Positions 11,630 to 22,398 of a DNA stretch of 64,000 nt are shown piece by piece. The position numbers and the translations under genes were made by a program. Positions within the stretch are counted from its first letter, which is position 1. The number at the start of each line of letters is the position of its first letter. The DNA lies in NCBI GenBank assembly GCA_002786025.1, contig NHNW01000074.1, positions 1-64,000 on the forward strand. Reading direction: 5' to 3'. The notes beneath the pieces were generated by a model. That model was not told where the DNA came from. It did no database searches and saw only the letters and a list, made by a program, of their open reading frames with translations. Source of the DNA: Zasmidium citrigriseum. Taxonomy: Eukaryota > Ascomycota > Dothideomycetes > Mycosphaerellales > Mycosphaerellaceae.

Positions 11630-13998
11630 ATGATGCGGCAGAACCTCTTGCGCACGCTGGCGCGGACGCCGGCATCAGCAAAGGCCAATGCCAGCAATAC
11701 CGCCCGCACCTTCGCCACGAGCGCGCGACGGCAGGCCGAGGTGGAGCTCACTGTCGACGGCCGGAAGGTCTCAGTCGAGGGTACGCCGTCACGGATCAGA
11801 TGTACGAGAAAGGGAAGAAGTATACTGACAATGCGGAATAGCCGGCTCAGCGCTCATCCAGGCCTGCGAGAAGGCGGGCGTAACGATCCCCCGATACTGC
11901 TACCACGAGAAGCTTATGATTGCCGGAAACTGCAGAATGTGTCTGGTCGAAGTCGAACGCGCCCCCAAGCCCGTGGCATCATGTGCCTGGCCCGTCCAGC
12001 CCGGAATGGTGGTCAAGACGAACAGCCCGCTCACCCACAAGGCAAGAGAAGGCGTGATGGAATTTCTGCTGGCAAACCACCCATTGGACTGCCCTATTTG
12101 CGACCAGGGTGGCGAGTGCGATTTGCAAGATCAGAGCATGAGATACGGTGCGGATAGAGGGCGATTTCACGAGTTGGATGGCAAGAGAGCGGTTGAGGAC
12201 AAGAACATCGGTCCATTGGTGAAGGTGGGTTAAGACACATCGGATCATTGTTGTGCTTCGCTGACTTGGGCAGACTTCCATGAACCGTTGTATCCACTGC
12301 ACACGCTGCGTCCGTTTCGCCAATGATGTGGCCGGCGCACCCGAACTGGGCAGCACTGGACGTGGCAACGACCTCCAAATCGGCACCTACCTCGAGACTG
12401 CGCTGGACACCGAACTCTCTGGAAACGTCATTGATCTCTGCCCTGTGGGTGCTTTGACTTCGAAGCCTTATGCGTTCCGTGCCCGTCCTTGGGAACTTCA
12501 ACACACCGAGACTATTGATGTTATGAACGGTCTGGGCAGCAACATCCGTGTAGACGCGCGAGGACTTCAGGTCATGCGTATCTTGCCCAGACTTAATGAC
12601 GACGTGAACGAGGAATGGATTGACGACAAGAGCCGCTTCGCCTGCGATGGACTCAGCACACAACGTTTGACCACCCCTCTCATTCGCCGAGACAATCAAT
12701 TCCAACCCGCCACCTGGGAGAACGTCCTCGTCGAGATCAGCGATAAGTTCAAGGAGCTTGCACCCAAGGGAGACGAGGTCAAGTTTGTTGCTGGCCAGCT
12801 GGTTGAGACTGAGACTCTTGTCGCCGCAAAGGACCTGGCCAACCGCCTTGGATCTGAGAACCTCGCCCTTGACCAGCCACAAGGCTCCGCTCCTCTCGCC
12901 CACGGCACTGACATTCGTTCCAACTACGCTTTCAACTCCAAGATCACTGGTGTTGAGGAAGCTGACACCATTCTCCTTGTTGGCACCAACCCACGATGGG
13001 AGGCCGCTGTCTTGAACGCCAGAATCAGGAAGCAATGGCTGAGGTCAGACCTCGAGGTTGGTCTTGTTGGCCAGGACTTCGAGTCTACTTTCGACTACGA
13101 GAACCTCGGCAGCAACGCCAGCGACCTCAAGAGTGCCCTCAGCGGCGCATGGGGCGAGAAGCTGAAGAACTCGAAGAAGCCAATGATCATTGTCGGTTCG
13201 AGCGCTGTCGAGCACCCTGACGCCAAGGCCATCTACGAGACTGTCGGCTCCTTCGTCGAGAAGAACAAGGCCAACTTCCAGACCGAGGGATGGAACGGCT
13301 ACAACGTCCTTCAACGTGCTGCCTCGCGTGCCGGCGCCTTTGAGGTTGGCTTCACTGTTCAGAGCCCTCAGACTGCTCAGACTAAGCCCAAGGTCATGTG
13401 GTTGCTTGGCGCAGACGAGATCGATGCCTCTGATATCCCCAAGGACGCTTTCGTGATCTACCAAGGACACCACGGTGACCGGGGCGCGGCTTTGGCAGAT
13501 GTTGTACTTCCCGGTGCGGCTTACACAGAGAAGGGTGCCACGTACGTCAACACGGAAGGCCGCGTGCAAATGTCTCGAGCCGCAACGTCAGTGTATGGTG
13601 CCGCCCGCGACGACTGGAAGATTGTCCGTGCGGTGTCAGAAGCCCTCGGCGTACCACTCCCCTACGACGATGTTGAGGCACTTCGTGATCGTATGGAGGA
13701 AATTTCGCCGGCTCTCCGAAGATACGATATCGTTGAGCCCACCTCCAAGGAGCTGCAGGCTTTGAGCAAAGTGCAGCTCGTTGACCAGAACAAGGGAGCA
13801 TCCACGACCGGTGCACCTCTCAAGCAGGTCGTCGAGAACTTCTACTTCACAGATGCGATCTCAAGATCGTCGCCCACGATGGCAAGATGTTCGGCAGCGA
13901 AAGCCGCAAAGGACCCGCACACAAACTTTATGGCACCAGGAGAACCCAACCCGCAAGTTTCGTACGGCCCACCGCAACTCGCGGGCGCAAGTGCATGA
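11630..13998 (+). CDS. NADH:ubiquinone oxidoreductase 78 kDa subunit (complex I)
   Basis: The 752-residue iron-sulphur subunit of mitochondrial complex I (NDUFS1/NuoG family), which carries electrons along the peripheral arm. Exons 11630-11780, 11842-12224 and 12274-13998; introns of 61 and 49 bases. An Arg/Ala-rich matrix presequence ends near residue 35. A ferredoxin-like 2Fe-2S domain follows, with its Cys ligands in RYCYHEKL and NCRMCLVEV. Next come the His/Cys 4Fe-4S site ([19 protein letters not shown]) and a further 4Fe-4S cysteine set ([13 protein letters not shown]), then the molybdopterin-oxidoreductase-like domain to the end. The frame is undamaged although a large transposon starts 192 bases after the stop. 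Confidence 0.95.
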
Positions 13999-14181
13999 GC
14001 GGAGGTGTTCGAAAAGCGCATATAGGGAGGGAGGAATGGGCATCGTGTACATAAACGGCGCATGAGGCGTTGAGACCACGCGTGTGCGGCGTGTAGACTT
14101 ACCATTTGACAGACAGCACTTCGTATAGCGATGAATCTCCTGTGTTCCTGCATGTGAGCGGAGTGTGTTTCAGGAGTCGTG

Positions 14182-14189
14182 ATTCGTGC
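14182..14189. repeat. left target site duplication (ATTCGTGC)
   Basis: Eight bases directly before the left transposon end, repeated exactly at 23889-23896 directly after the right end. Eight-base duplications are the rule for hAT elements. Confidence 0.9.
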
Positions 14190-14208
14190 CAGAGATGGGC
14201 AAACCTTA
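14190..14208 (+). repeat. left terminal inverted repeat
   Basis: CAGAGATGGGCAAACCTTA, identical to the complement of 23870-23888. A CAG-start followed by TGGGCAA is typical of hAT ends. Unlike the interior, it keeps its CA and TG dinucleotides. Confidence 0.95.
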
Positions 14209-14223
14209 GTAAATACTCCACGA

Positions 14224-14281
14224 GTAATTACTTATAGTAATAGTAATTACTTATAGTAATTACTCAAGTCTCGAGTAATTA
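14224..14281. promoter_or_regulatory. left subterminal palindrome cluster (4 x GTAATTAC)
   Basis: Four copies of the palindrome GTAATTAC start at 14224, 14243, 14256 and 14274. Four more lie near the right end. hAT transposases bind clustered short subterminal motifs, so these are probable transposase-binding sites; that role is inferred. Confidence 0.6.
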
Positions 14282-14394
14282 CTCTAATTCTAGAGTCCTA
14301 AGTAAAGTAAGAGTAGAAGTAAATAGGTAGTACTTTTACTCTAGCTAGTATATATAATATTAAGTAGTCCTATACTTATAATTCTTTAAATCCC

Positions 14395-15480
14395 TTATGC
14401 TAGATCTAGATACCCTAGACTAGAGTAGTCTAGGGGTACCTCTCGATCTAGATAGCTATCTAGTTCCTTATCTAGATAAGGACTATTAGCCCTATTATTA
14501 TCTAGATTCGGATCTAGATAGTCGTCTAGATCTAGATCTATTATATCCGGCGATTCCGTCTCTTGTTCTCCTCTAATAGGAGCTAGAATAGTACTAATTT
14601 CGCTATAGGTTAGATAGTATAAGTCGTCCCTAGACGTTTCTAGTAGATAGGTATCGACTAGCTCTCGTTCGCGTTCCGTATAGTCGTTATTATAGAGATT
14701 AAGCCGTCCTAAGAATCGTAGGTCTTCTATAATATCTTCTTCGGTATATAGGTGTCGATCTTGCGTAATTCGACTCTTATATTGTATATAAGAGTCGTTT
14801 TGGAAGATTCGGTTCGCTAGAAAGAAACCTATAAGTTCTAAAGTATTAGTTAGTATATATACTTATATATATATAGTCGTTAGAGTCTATACGTACTAGG
14901 ATCCCTTAGATAGAGCGAGTATCGAATAAGATAGCCGTTTAGGCTATTAATCCAAAAGGTAAGGTTCGAATTACTTCGACTTTCGGTAATAAATCCGTTT
15001 ATATTTATATCGATAGGAGGGTGTCCGTAAGGCGGTCGAGATATAAGATCTATTAATGTTAGTATAATTAGTATAGTCTTTAGTCTTTAGTACTTACTAT
15101 TTGCCTTTATATACTCCGGAAAGTTAAAATACTTAAGTTGTTTTAAGTAGTAGATAATCCGTAGCTTATTTATATATTCGACGAGAGCTTAAATATCGGT
15201 ATCGTTTCGGCGTCGAAGATTAGTAATAATAGCCTTTAATATTATATCTATTCGGGTGGATTTAATAAGAGGGCTATTATTAATATATCTTGTCGTAAAA
15301 TTGCCGGTTTTCGTAAGAGGTGCTTTAAAAGGTATCTATTATTAAATATTAGTATAATAAACAAATTAGTATAATAGTATATAAGTTAGACTTACGTTTT
15401 CGAGTATAGAAGAGGTTAGTAGAAAGGAGGTAGCTTCTAGAATAGTAGAAGTAGTAGAAGTAGTAAAAGAACTACTATAG
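14395..15480 (-). pseudogene. element gene A: unknown ~300-residue protein with acidic tail
   Basis: Not recognised. Four exons on the minus strand: the first, with an unclear 5' end, down to 15396, then 15335-15098, 15049-14897 and 14837-14395. Introns are 60, 48 and 59 bases, with GTAAGT or GTACGT donors, CTAAC/CTAAT branch-like sequences and TAG acceptors, and phases agree throughout. The last three exons give 278 codons with a single internal TAA (in exon 2, probably a former CAA). The protein is rich in Tyr, Leu, Asn and Arg in the middle (FWINSLNGYLIRYSLYL) and ends in a strongly acidic stretch with repeated DLD and LD units. No start ATG is visible upstream, perhaps because ATG itself became ATA through RIP. 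The first exon approaches the left arm of the inverted repeat, which may hold its promoter. Confidence 0.6.
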
Positions 15481-15486
15481 TAATAG

Positions 15487-15850
15487 TAGTAGTAGTAGTA
15501 GAAGAATAGTATAGAAACTATTCTCTAGAGTAGTCGTCGATAGTAAGGAAAGAAAGAAGAAGGTAGAGAGGGGGGAGAAGCCGTCTATATATATCCTTTT
15601 CACCCTATCGTACTCTATATACTTAATATATTAAAAATATTAGTATATACTATATATAACGTATATAGCCTATATATTAGAATATATTAGAATATATTAC
15701 GTAGTTCTACTTATATATAGCTTAATTATACCTATATATACTAATATAATTAATATATAGGCTATATACTTTATATATAGTATATACTCTAGTATATTAG
15801 TTATATAGTCTATATACAAATTATATTAGTATATATAGGTATAGATAAGT
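15487..15850. repeat. left arm of internal inverted repeat
   Basis: Complementary to about 17480-17831. Over the outer ~270 bases I count about five differences; some are C/T changes at CA sites, with the left arm the more mutated. Similarity fades toward 15850. The arm includes a purine-rich GGTAGAGAGGGGGGAGAAG segment and then TA-rich sequence. Confidence 0.8.
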
Positions 15851-16048
15851 ATATACTAGTTTATAAAGAGACTATATAGCTTAAAATTATCTATATATAA
15901 TCATAAAAGGGTTATATATACTATATAAAAAGATAAGTACTAATATATTATAGTATATTAAATATATTAGTATATAGTATTTATATATAAATATATTAGT
16001 ATATATTAGTATATATAGACTAAAAGATACTATATATTCTAATATATA

Positions 16049-16129
16049 CTAATATACTCTTATATATACGAAAATATTTAATATACTTAATATATATTAA
16101 ATATTTTCGTATATATAAGAGTATATTAG
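16049..16129. repeat. perfect 36-base hairpin
   Basis: Bases 16049-16084 are the exact complement of 16094-16129, with nine bases between. The site is AT-rich but the stem has a single internal CG, so the match is not simple TA alternation. Confidence 0.75.
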
Positions 16130-16542
16130 TTTATTAAGTATATACTAGCTTTATATTAGAGTAGAATAGATTATTAGGACTAGGAAGTAATAGAGTAATA
16201 CTAGTTAATAGATTTTAAGAACTAGATAGTACTATATATTACTATAAGTAGGGAATATATATTAGAAACTAACGTATATTATTAATAGTCCTATCTATCT
16301 TTCTACGTAGTTATAGTACTTAGATTCATTTCTACTAATACCTAGATAGAATTCATTCTATAGTACTATATATAATATATCCCTAAACTACTAATTATAC
16401 TATAGAATATATATATATATATATATATATAACGTACCTTATTCTTAACTATATTATTAAAAATAGGTACATATATAGTTTATATATAAAGTATACTATA
16501 ATATACTATATATATATTATATATACCTCTTATAAACTTAAA

Positions 16543-16623
16543 CTTATAAGATAAGGACTAGGTTATAAAGTATAAGCTTAGATATAGAGCTTATCTTTAT
16601 AAGCCTAGTCCTTATCTTATAAG
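16543..16623. repeat. 28-base hairpin
   Basis: The left arm 16543-16570 (starting CTTATAAGATAAGGACTAGG) pairs with 16595-16623 with one irregularity. The loop is about 24 bases and itself begins a weaker palindrome around TATAAGCTTA. Confidence 0.7.
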
Positions 16624-16767
16624 TATACTATTATCTTACTTCCAACTTCTATTCGTTATATAATCTATATATATTCCATGTCGTATAGTCCGTAAATTGC
16701 CGACAATCGAGGTAGAGACTAATACTAGTTAGTAAAATATTAAACCTTTACTACTATTCTCTATTAC

Positions 16768-17143
16768 TTACTCGCGGTTATAGGCCCGTTTAGGCGGTAA
16801 ATCGCTCTCTTTTAGAGGCTTCCTCTTTACTTTCGGCTTAATAGCTGGTCGGTCCGTCGTTCTCTTCTTTTTAACTCCAAAACCGCGAGGTTTAAAGAAA
16901 ACGGAGCTATTTTTATATCTCTTATAGATACTCTCGAGTTCTATTATATTATATTAGTAAATAAGAGTATATTCTCGAAGTATATAACTTACTTTTATCG
17001 CGATTTGGTTCAGAACCAACGTATTGTTTCTCTAACTCTTTATTCTTAAGAGTAGAGGGGTAGAGAGTCTCTATAATTAAAAATTAGTATTATAGCTAAG
17101 TATTAAATTAGAAGAACTTACTTGGAGTGGAATTTGCGGCCAT
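16768..17143 (-). CDS. element gene B: intact 90-residue basic protein
   Basis: Not recognised. Three exons, 17143-17122, 17070-16993 and 16940-16768, with introns of 51 and 52 bases (GTAAGT donors, TAG acceptors). Phases agree, and 273 coding bases run from ATG to TAA with no internal stop. The protein begins MAANSTPKTLYP and becomes very basic, with KKKRTTDRP and KPKVKRKPL clusters resembling nuclear localisation signals, and no membrane segment. It sits between the two arms of the inverted repeat. Survival of a full frame in a RIP-struck element is notable. A nuclear, perhaps DNA-binding, role is only a guess from charge. Confidence 0.6.
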
Positions 17144-17479
17144 TTTCGTCGAATCGTGGATTTCGAAGATTGTAAATAGAAGAAAGTAGTAGAGTATCTC
17201 TTTTAAAGTTGAAATTCTTATAGAAGAAAAAAAAAGTTCTAACGACTAGGGGAGGACGTTCCTATATACTATACCTCTTCTCTAGGAATCGACTATATCT
17301 TTAATATAGTTAATATATACTATATATAATATATAAAGTAATATAATTTATATATAGTAATATACTTTAGTATATTAAAATATATTAGTATATATTAAAG
17401 TATATATTATATATTAGTAAAGATTAACTATATATATTATATATAGAGTCTATATAGCTTAATTATATCTATATATACT

Positions 17480-17831
17480 AATGTATACTAATATATAATA
17501 TATATAGACTTAATATTTCAATATACTAGAGTAAATACTATATATAAAATATATAGCCTATATATTACTTATATTAGTATATATAGGTATAATTGGGCTA
17601 TATATAAGTAGAACTACGTAATATATTCTAATATATTCTAATATATAGGCTATATACTTTATATATAGTATATACTAATATTTTTAATATATTAAGTATA
17701 TAGAGTACGATAGGGTGAAAAGGACATATATAGACGGCTTCTCCCCCCTCTCTACCTTCTTCTTTCTTTCCTTACTATCGACGACTACTCTAGAGAATAG
17801 TTTCTATACTATTCTTCTACTACTACTACTA
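17480..17831. repeat. right arm of internal inverted repeat
   Basis: The complement of 15487-15850. Where the left arm has TTAATT this arm keeps CCAATT, and it keeps one TG where the left arm has TA, so it has suffered less RIP. It ends about 170 bases before the minisatellite and 415 bases before the transposase ATG. Confidence 0.8.
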
Positions 17832-17889
17832 GTACTAGTATAGTATTCTACTATTACTACTACTATTAGACTTTTACTTAACCTTTTAT

Positions 17890-18180
17890 CTCGACTCTTA
17901 CCTCGACTCTTACCTCGACTCTTACCTCGATTATTAACTCGATTCGATACTCTACGCTCGATACGACTATCGATACTACTATTTAGTCGACTATCGACTA
18001 TACTATCTATCCTACTATCTATCCTACTATCTATCCTACTATCTATCCTACTATCTATCCTACTATCTATCCTACTATATACTCTACTATATACTCTACT
18101 ATATACTCTACTATATACTCTACTATATACTCTACTATATACTCTACTATATACTCTACTATTTACTCTACTATTTACTC
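17890..18180 (+). repeat. 12-base minisatellite upstream of the transposase
   Basis: Three units of CTCGACTCTTAC at 17890-17925. A second, exact array at 18001-18180 has fifteen 12-base units: six TACTATCTATCC, then seven TACTATATACTC, then two TACTATTTACTC. The abrupt change between unit types indicates expansion by unequal copying of successive variants. It lies in the presumed transposase leader or promoter. Confidence 0.9.
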
Positions 18181-18245
18181 TAAATACCTAGACGTACTCT
18201 ACGGCTTATACTAGTATACTTATACTTTATTATACTATTTTAAAT

Positions 18246-20645
18246 ATGTCTAATCTAAAATTTGACTCTATAGATCCGAATGCTACGCTACCGTAAGGCG
18301 AAGACGCGCCGGGACCTATAGCTATTAGACTATTTAGGTATAGCCTCGAACCCTATATTAAAAATTAACCTAGGCTAGTTAGAGTAGAATGTTTAAATTG
18401 TAAACAAGTATATAAACACCAAGAATGGCCTTTAAATACTACTAATTACTATAAACATTACGATTCGAAGCATAAAGACATTAAATATATTAAACCTATA
18501 AGTAAATCGGGTCGTAAAAGGCGAAACGAGTCTACTAGTACTAATATAGAATCTAGTAGTCAAAATAGCCTTACTACATTCTTAAATAGTACACCTATAC
18601 TTAAAAAACAAAAGAGTTTTAGCCTATTTAACGACGAAGACTTTAGAGAGAAATTACTATACTTTTTAATTAGTAATAACCTCCCGTTTAGTCTAGTTAA
18701 TAGCGAGACTTTTCAAAGTCTTATAAACTATCTTAGAGGCGGAACTACTATTCCTAGTCGACGAACTATTACTAGAGATTTTAATACTCTCTTTATAGAT
18801 AAATTTAACGAGATTAAGAAAGTATTTCAAAAGAATAATAGTTGTTTTGCCCTTACCTTCGACGAATGGAATTCGGGTAATAATATCGACTTTTTAGGTA
18901 TAACTATACACTTTAACGATAGTTCTTTTACTCTTAAGAGTTATTTAATAGGTTTTGAACCTTTAACGGCAAAGTCTTATACCGGAAATGTACTCTTTTA
19001 TACTTTTAATAAAGTTATTACCGATTTACATATTCGAAATCGTATTATAGGCGTTACTAGAGATAACGCTAGCCCGGTTAATAGCGTCGTAGAAGAAATT
19101 CAAAAAGAGTACTCTAGTATTCAAAATCGAAGAGTAATAGATATTAAATGCGTAGGACATATCCTTAACTTAATAACAAACGCGTTTTTAAATTATACGT
19201 ACTTTGTACCAAACGATACTATTAAGTTTAAAGAGAATATAGAGGATATTAAGAAGAAGAACCCTCTTTTTACCGAATTAGGTACTATATAAAAGTTACC
19301 TAAGACTATTAAGAGTATAGTTTCAGCTATTAAGAATAATCATTTCTTAAAGAATAGTTTTAGTAGAATTATTAAAGATTCTAAAGCTACTAATAAGTCT
19401 AAATCGGGGCCCGAAAAGCTACTTAAAAGTAACGCGACTAGGTGGCTATCTACTTATAAAATGTTAGACCGATTTATTTAGTTTCAAGAAGAGATTAGTA
19501 AACTTCTAGAAGAGGTTAATAATTAACCAACTTCTAAGAAAAAGAACTTTAAAATCGATAGGTTTTTTATTACTAGTTTCGAGTGGCATTATCTTATTAT
19601 TATTAGAGATATACTAGAGATCTTTAGAAAGCCTACCGAGGAATTTTAAGCTAGAAATTACGAAACTATATCGTAGACTATTCCTAGAATCTATACTCTA
19701 TCTATTAAGATTAGAAAGTTATTAGAAGATCCTACTTATACTTCTAACCCTTATATTAAGTTTGGACTCGAATAAGCTTTAAATAAACTACTAGACTATT
19801 ATCCTATTCTTAATACTACTACTATAGATCCTAGTAATAATAAAACAATTACATTTAATAAATTAAAGGATCTATTATTACTAGTAGTTTTAAATCCTAG
19901 ACTTAAACTTCAAGTCCTTAGTACGCCTCTCGACTTTAGTCCTATTCTAATTAACGAAGTTAGAGACTATTTTATAGAAATATATAATATCTATAAGAAG
20001 GAATACTATTCTACTATAGGAAATAAAATAATAGTAAACGAATCGTAACTTACTACTACTAGTAGTTCTAGCTTTCAAGAAGCTAATAGCGATTCGGACG
20101 ACGACTTTCTAGAACAATCTAATAACGATACTTTAATCGAGAACGAAGTAGAGTTATATCTAAGAGAGCCTCGTATACCTAAGAATAATAATATTACTAT
20201 TTCAAACTACTATAAAAGTATTAAAACTAGGTTTCCTATAATCTTTAAAATAGCTAGAGATTGGTTTGCAATTTAAGCTACTTCGGTACCCGCCGAGTCC
20301 GAATTCTCGAAAGCGGGAGATATTACTACTAAAAAGAGAAATAAACTACTCGCTATAAATATTAAGAAGTTAGTTATTCTAAAAAGTCTCGGTAGGATTA
20401 CCGACGAGAGTATATTTGTAAACGATATAGAAAAAGAGAAAGAAGAACCTATAATAGTAGATAATATATCTACTAGTAGTAAAGGTACTAGTAGTAAAGG
20501 AAAAGAACGAGTAACTAATAGTAGTATAGAAGATTCTACTATAGAAGATAAGGACGAACCTATAGAAGTATTTAGTTCTTCTAGCGAATAGGAAGATACC
20601 GACTACGATGCTAAAGATATAACGGATAGCGAGCTAGAAGAATAG
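18246..20645 (+). pseudogene. hAT-family transposase, full length but with about 11 stops
   Basis: A single frame of 799 codons from ATG to TAG without any frameshift, interrupted by about eleven TAA/TAG codons, each explicable as CAA, CAG or TGG changed by RIP. The N terminus holds a BED-type zinc finger (VECLNCKQVY then YKHYDSKH) near residues 50-80. The middle shows the RNase H-like core, with LTFDEWNS, DNASPV and CVGHILNL as likely catalytic strands, then NATRWLSTYKMLDR. The C terminus carries the hAT dimerisation motif, SVPAESEFSKAGD, near residue 680, followed by an acidic Ser-rich tail. Cys, His and Trp codons of the finger are intact. Catalytically dead as it stands. Confidence 0.9.
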
Positions 20646-20843
20646 TAATAGTATAGTTAGTTTAAGTATTAGTTTAAGTATAGTATATCTAATAGTAAAT
20701 ATACTATTATACTCTTATTATATGTTCTATTTCCTAATTTAAGACTGTAGTATATCTAGAAGTATATTTATATATATATATATATAAGTATAGTAGTTAT
20801 TAATACGTAATAAAGACTTCTATAACGTTTTAAGAATCTACTA

Positions 20844-20863
20844 CGGGGGCGACCCTGCCGTTT
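20844..20863 (+). repeat. GC-rich direct repeat, copy 1
   Basis: CGGGGGCGACCCTGCCGTTT, repeated exactly at 22137-22156 on the same strand. The two copies bracket the 159-base array. Very GC-rich for this element. Confidence 0.85.
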
Positions 20864-20933
20864 ATAGTAAAACTAATAATATATAAAATAAGTTATAATA
20901 TTTAAGAGCTATTATACTAAAACATGCTAAGTA

Positions 20934-22046
20934 GAGTCTAAGTATAGGTTAAACTAGTACTAGAAGTAGGTTAAACGCCCTTATTTAATTATAATAGCTT
21001 TATTACTAAAGTCGACTATAACCTAGTAACTAGGTACGCTATCGTAAACCCGAGGCCGGTATTAGAGTTACTACATCTAAGTATATATAATAGAGTCTAA
21101 ATGCAAGTTTAACTAGTCCTAGAAGTAGCTTAAACGCCCTTCTTTAAACGTAACGCTCTTATTACTAGTTTCGACTATAACTTAGTAACTAGGTAAGCTA
21201 TCGTATACTCGAGGCCGGTATTAGAGTTTCTACGCCTTATTATATATAATTGAGTCTAAATGCAAATTTTACTAGTCCTAGAAGTTAGTTAAACGTCCTT
21301 CCTTAAACGTAATACTCTTATTAGTAGTTTCGGCTATAACTTAGTAACTAGGTCAACTATTATAAAACTAAGGCTAGTATTAGAGTTACTACGCCTTATT
21401 ATATATAATAGAATCTAGACGTAAGTCAATCTAGCCCTAGAAGTAGGCTAAATGTCCTTCTTAAAACGTAACGTCTTTATAACTAGTTTTAACTATAATT
21501 AAGTAAATAGTTAAGCTATAGAGAAACTAAGGCTAGCGTTAGATTTACTACGTCTAACTATATATAATAGAGTCTAAATGCAAATTTTACTAGTCCTAGA
21601 AGTTGGTTAAACATTCTTATTTAAACGTAACGCTCTTATTAGTAGTTTCGGCTATAACTTAGTAACTAGGTCAACTATTATAAAACTAAGGCTAGTATTA
21701 GAGTTACTACGCTTTATTATATAGAATAGAATCTAAACGTAAGTTAATCTAGCCCTAGAAGTAGGTTAAACGTCCTTCTTAAAACGTAACGCTCTTACTA
21801 CTAGTTTCGGCTATAACTTAGTAACTAGGTATACTATCGTAATACCGAGGCTAGCATTAGAGTAAATATATCTAAGTATATATAATAGAGTCTAAATGCA
21901 AATTTTACTAGTCCTAGAAGTTAGTTAAATATCCTTATTAAAACGTAACGTTATTATAACTAGTTTTACCTATAATTAAGTAAATAGTTAAGCTATAGAG
22001 AAACTAAGGCTAGCGTTAGATTTACTACGTCTAACTATATATAATA
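20934..22046 (+). repeat. tandem array of seven 159-base units
   Basis: Units starting GAGTCTAA or GAATCTA begin at 20934, 21093, 21252, 21411, 21570, 21729 and 21888; the next boundary falls near 22047. Every interval is 159 bases, so no unit has gained or lost a base. Two sub-types partly alternate (GAGTCTAAATGCAA and GAATCTAGACGTAA/GAATCTAAACGTAA), and differences are substitutions. No open frame. The array follows the transposase and lies between the two GC-rich direct repeats. Confidence 0.9.
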
Positions 22047-22136
22047 TAGCCTAATAGTAAGTTAAAGTAGTACTATCTAATATAAAGTTCAATTTTTAAA
22101 ATACTACTATAAATTTTTTACTTAAGGTATCTTATT

Positions 22137-22156
22137 CGGGGGCGACCCTGCCGTTT
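22137..22156 (+). repeat. GC-rich direct repeat, copy 2
   Basis: Identical to 20844-20863. Together they frame the array like the ends of an inserted or amplified segment. I cannot tell whether they are recombination sites, a duplicated target or promoter elements. Confidence 0.85.
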
Positions 22157-22398
22157 TATAATAACTTAGTTATATATAAGCCATACTAAATGATTATAGT
22201 CTCTATATGTTTCTTAACTAATTTTTATAATATAATTCGAATTAGAAGAATTAGTTCTATATAGTACTTTAAAAGATAATAAATAAGTACTAAAGAAAGA
22301 ATTATTATTTTTAGAGGGTTTAAGTTAACCTACAACTAACGATAGTGTTTCTTCTGTATATAGACTATATATAGTCTATATATACTAGAGTATATACT

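Noticed and set aside
12094..13035. 313-codon open frame on the minus strand
   Set aside because: Antisense shadow of the complex I 78 kDa subunit, with no family resemblance.
15600..17750. Centromere-like AT-rich DNA
   Set aside because: The AT-rich stretch is inside a transposon with exact ends and is explained by RIP and the inverted repeat.
20934..22046. CRISPR array
   Set aside because: The units are contiguous 159-base tandem repeats without unique spacers, in a eukaryotic transposon.
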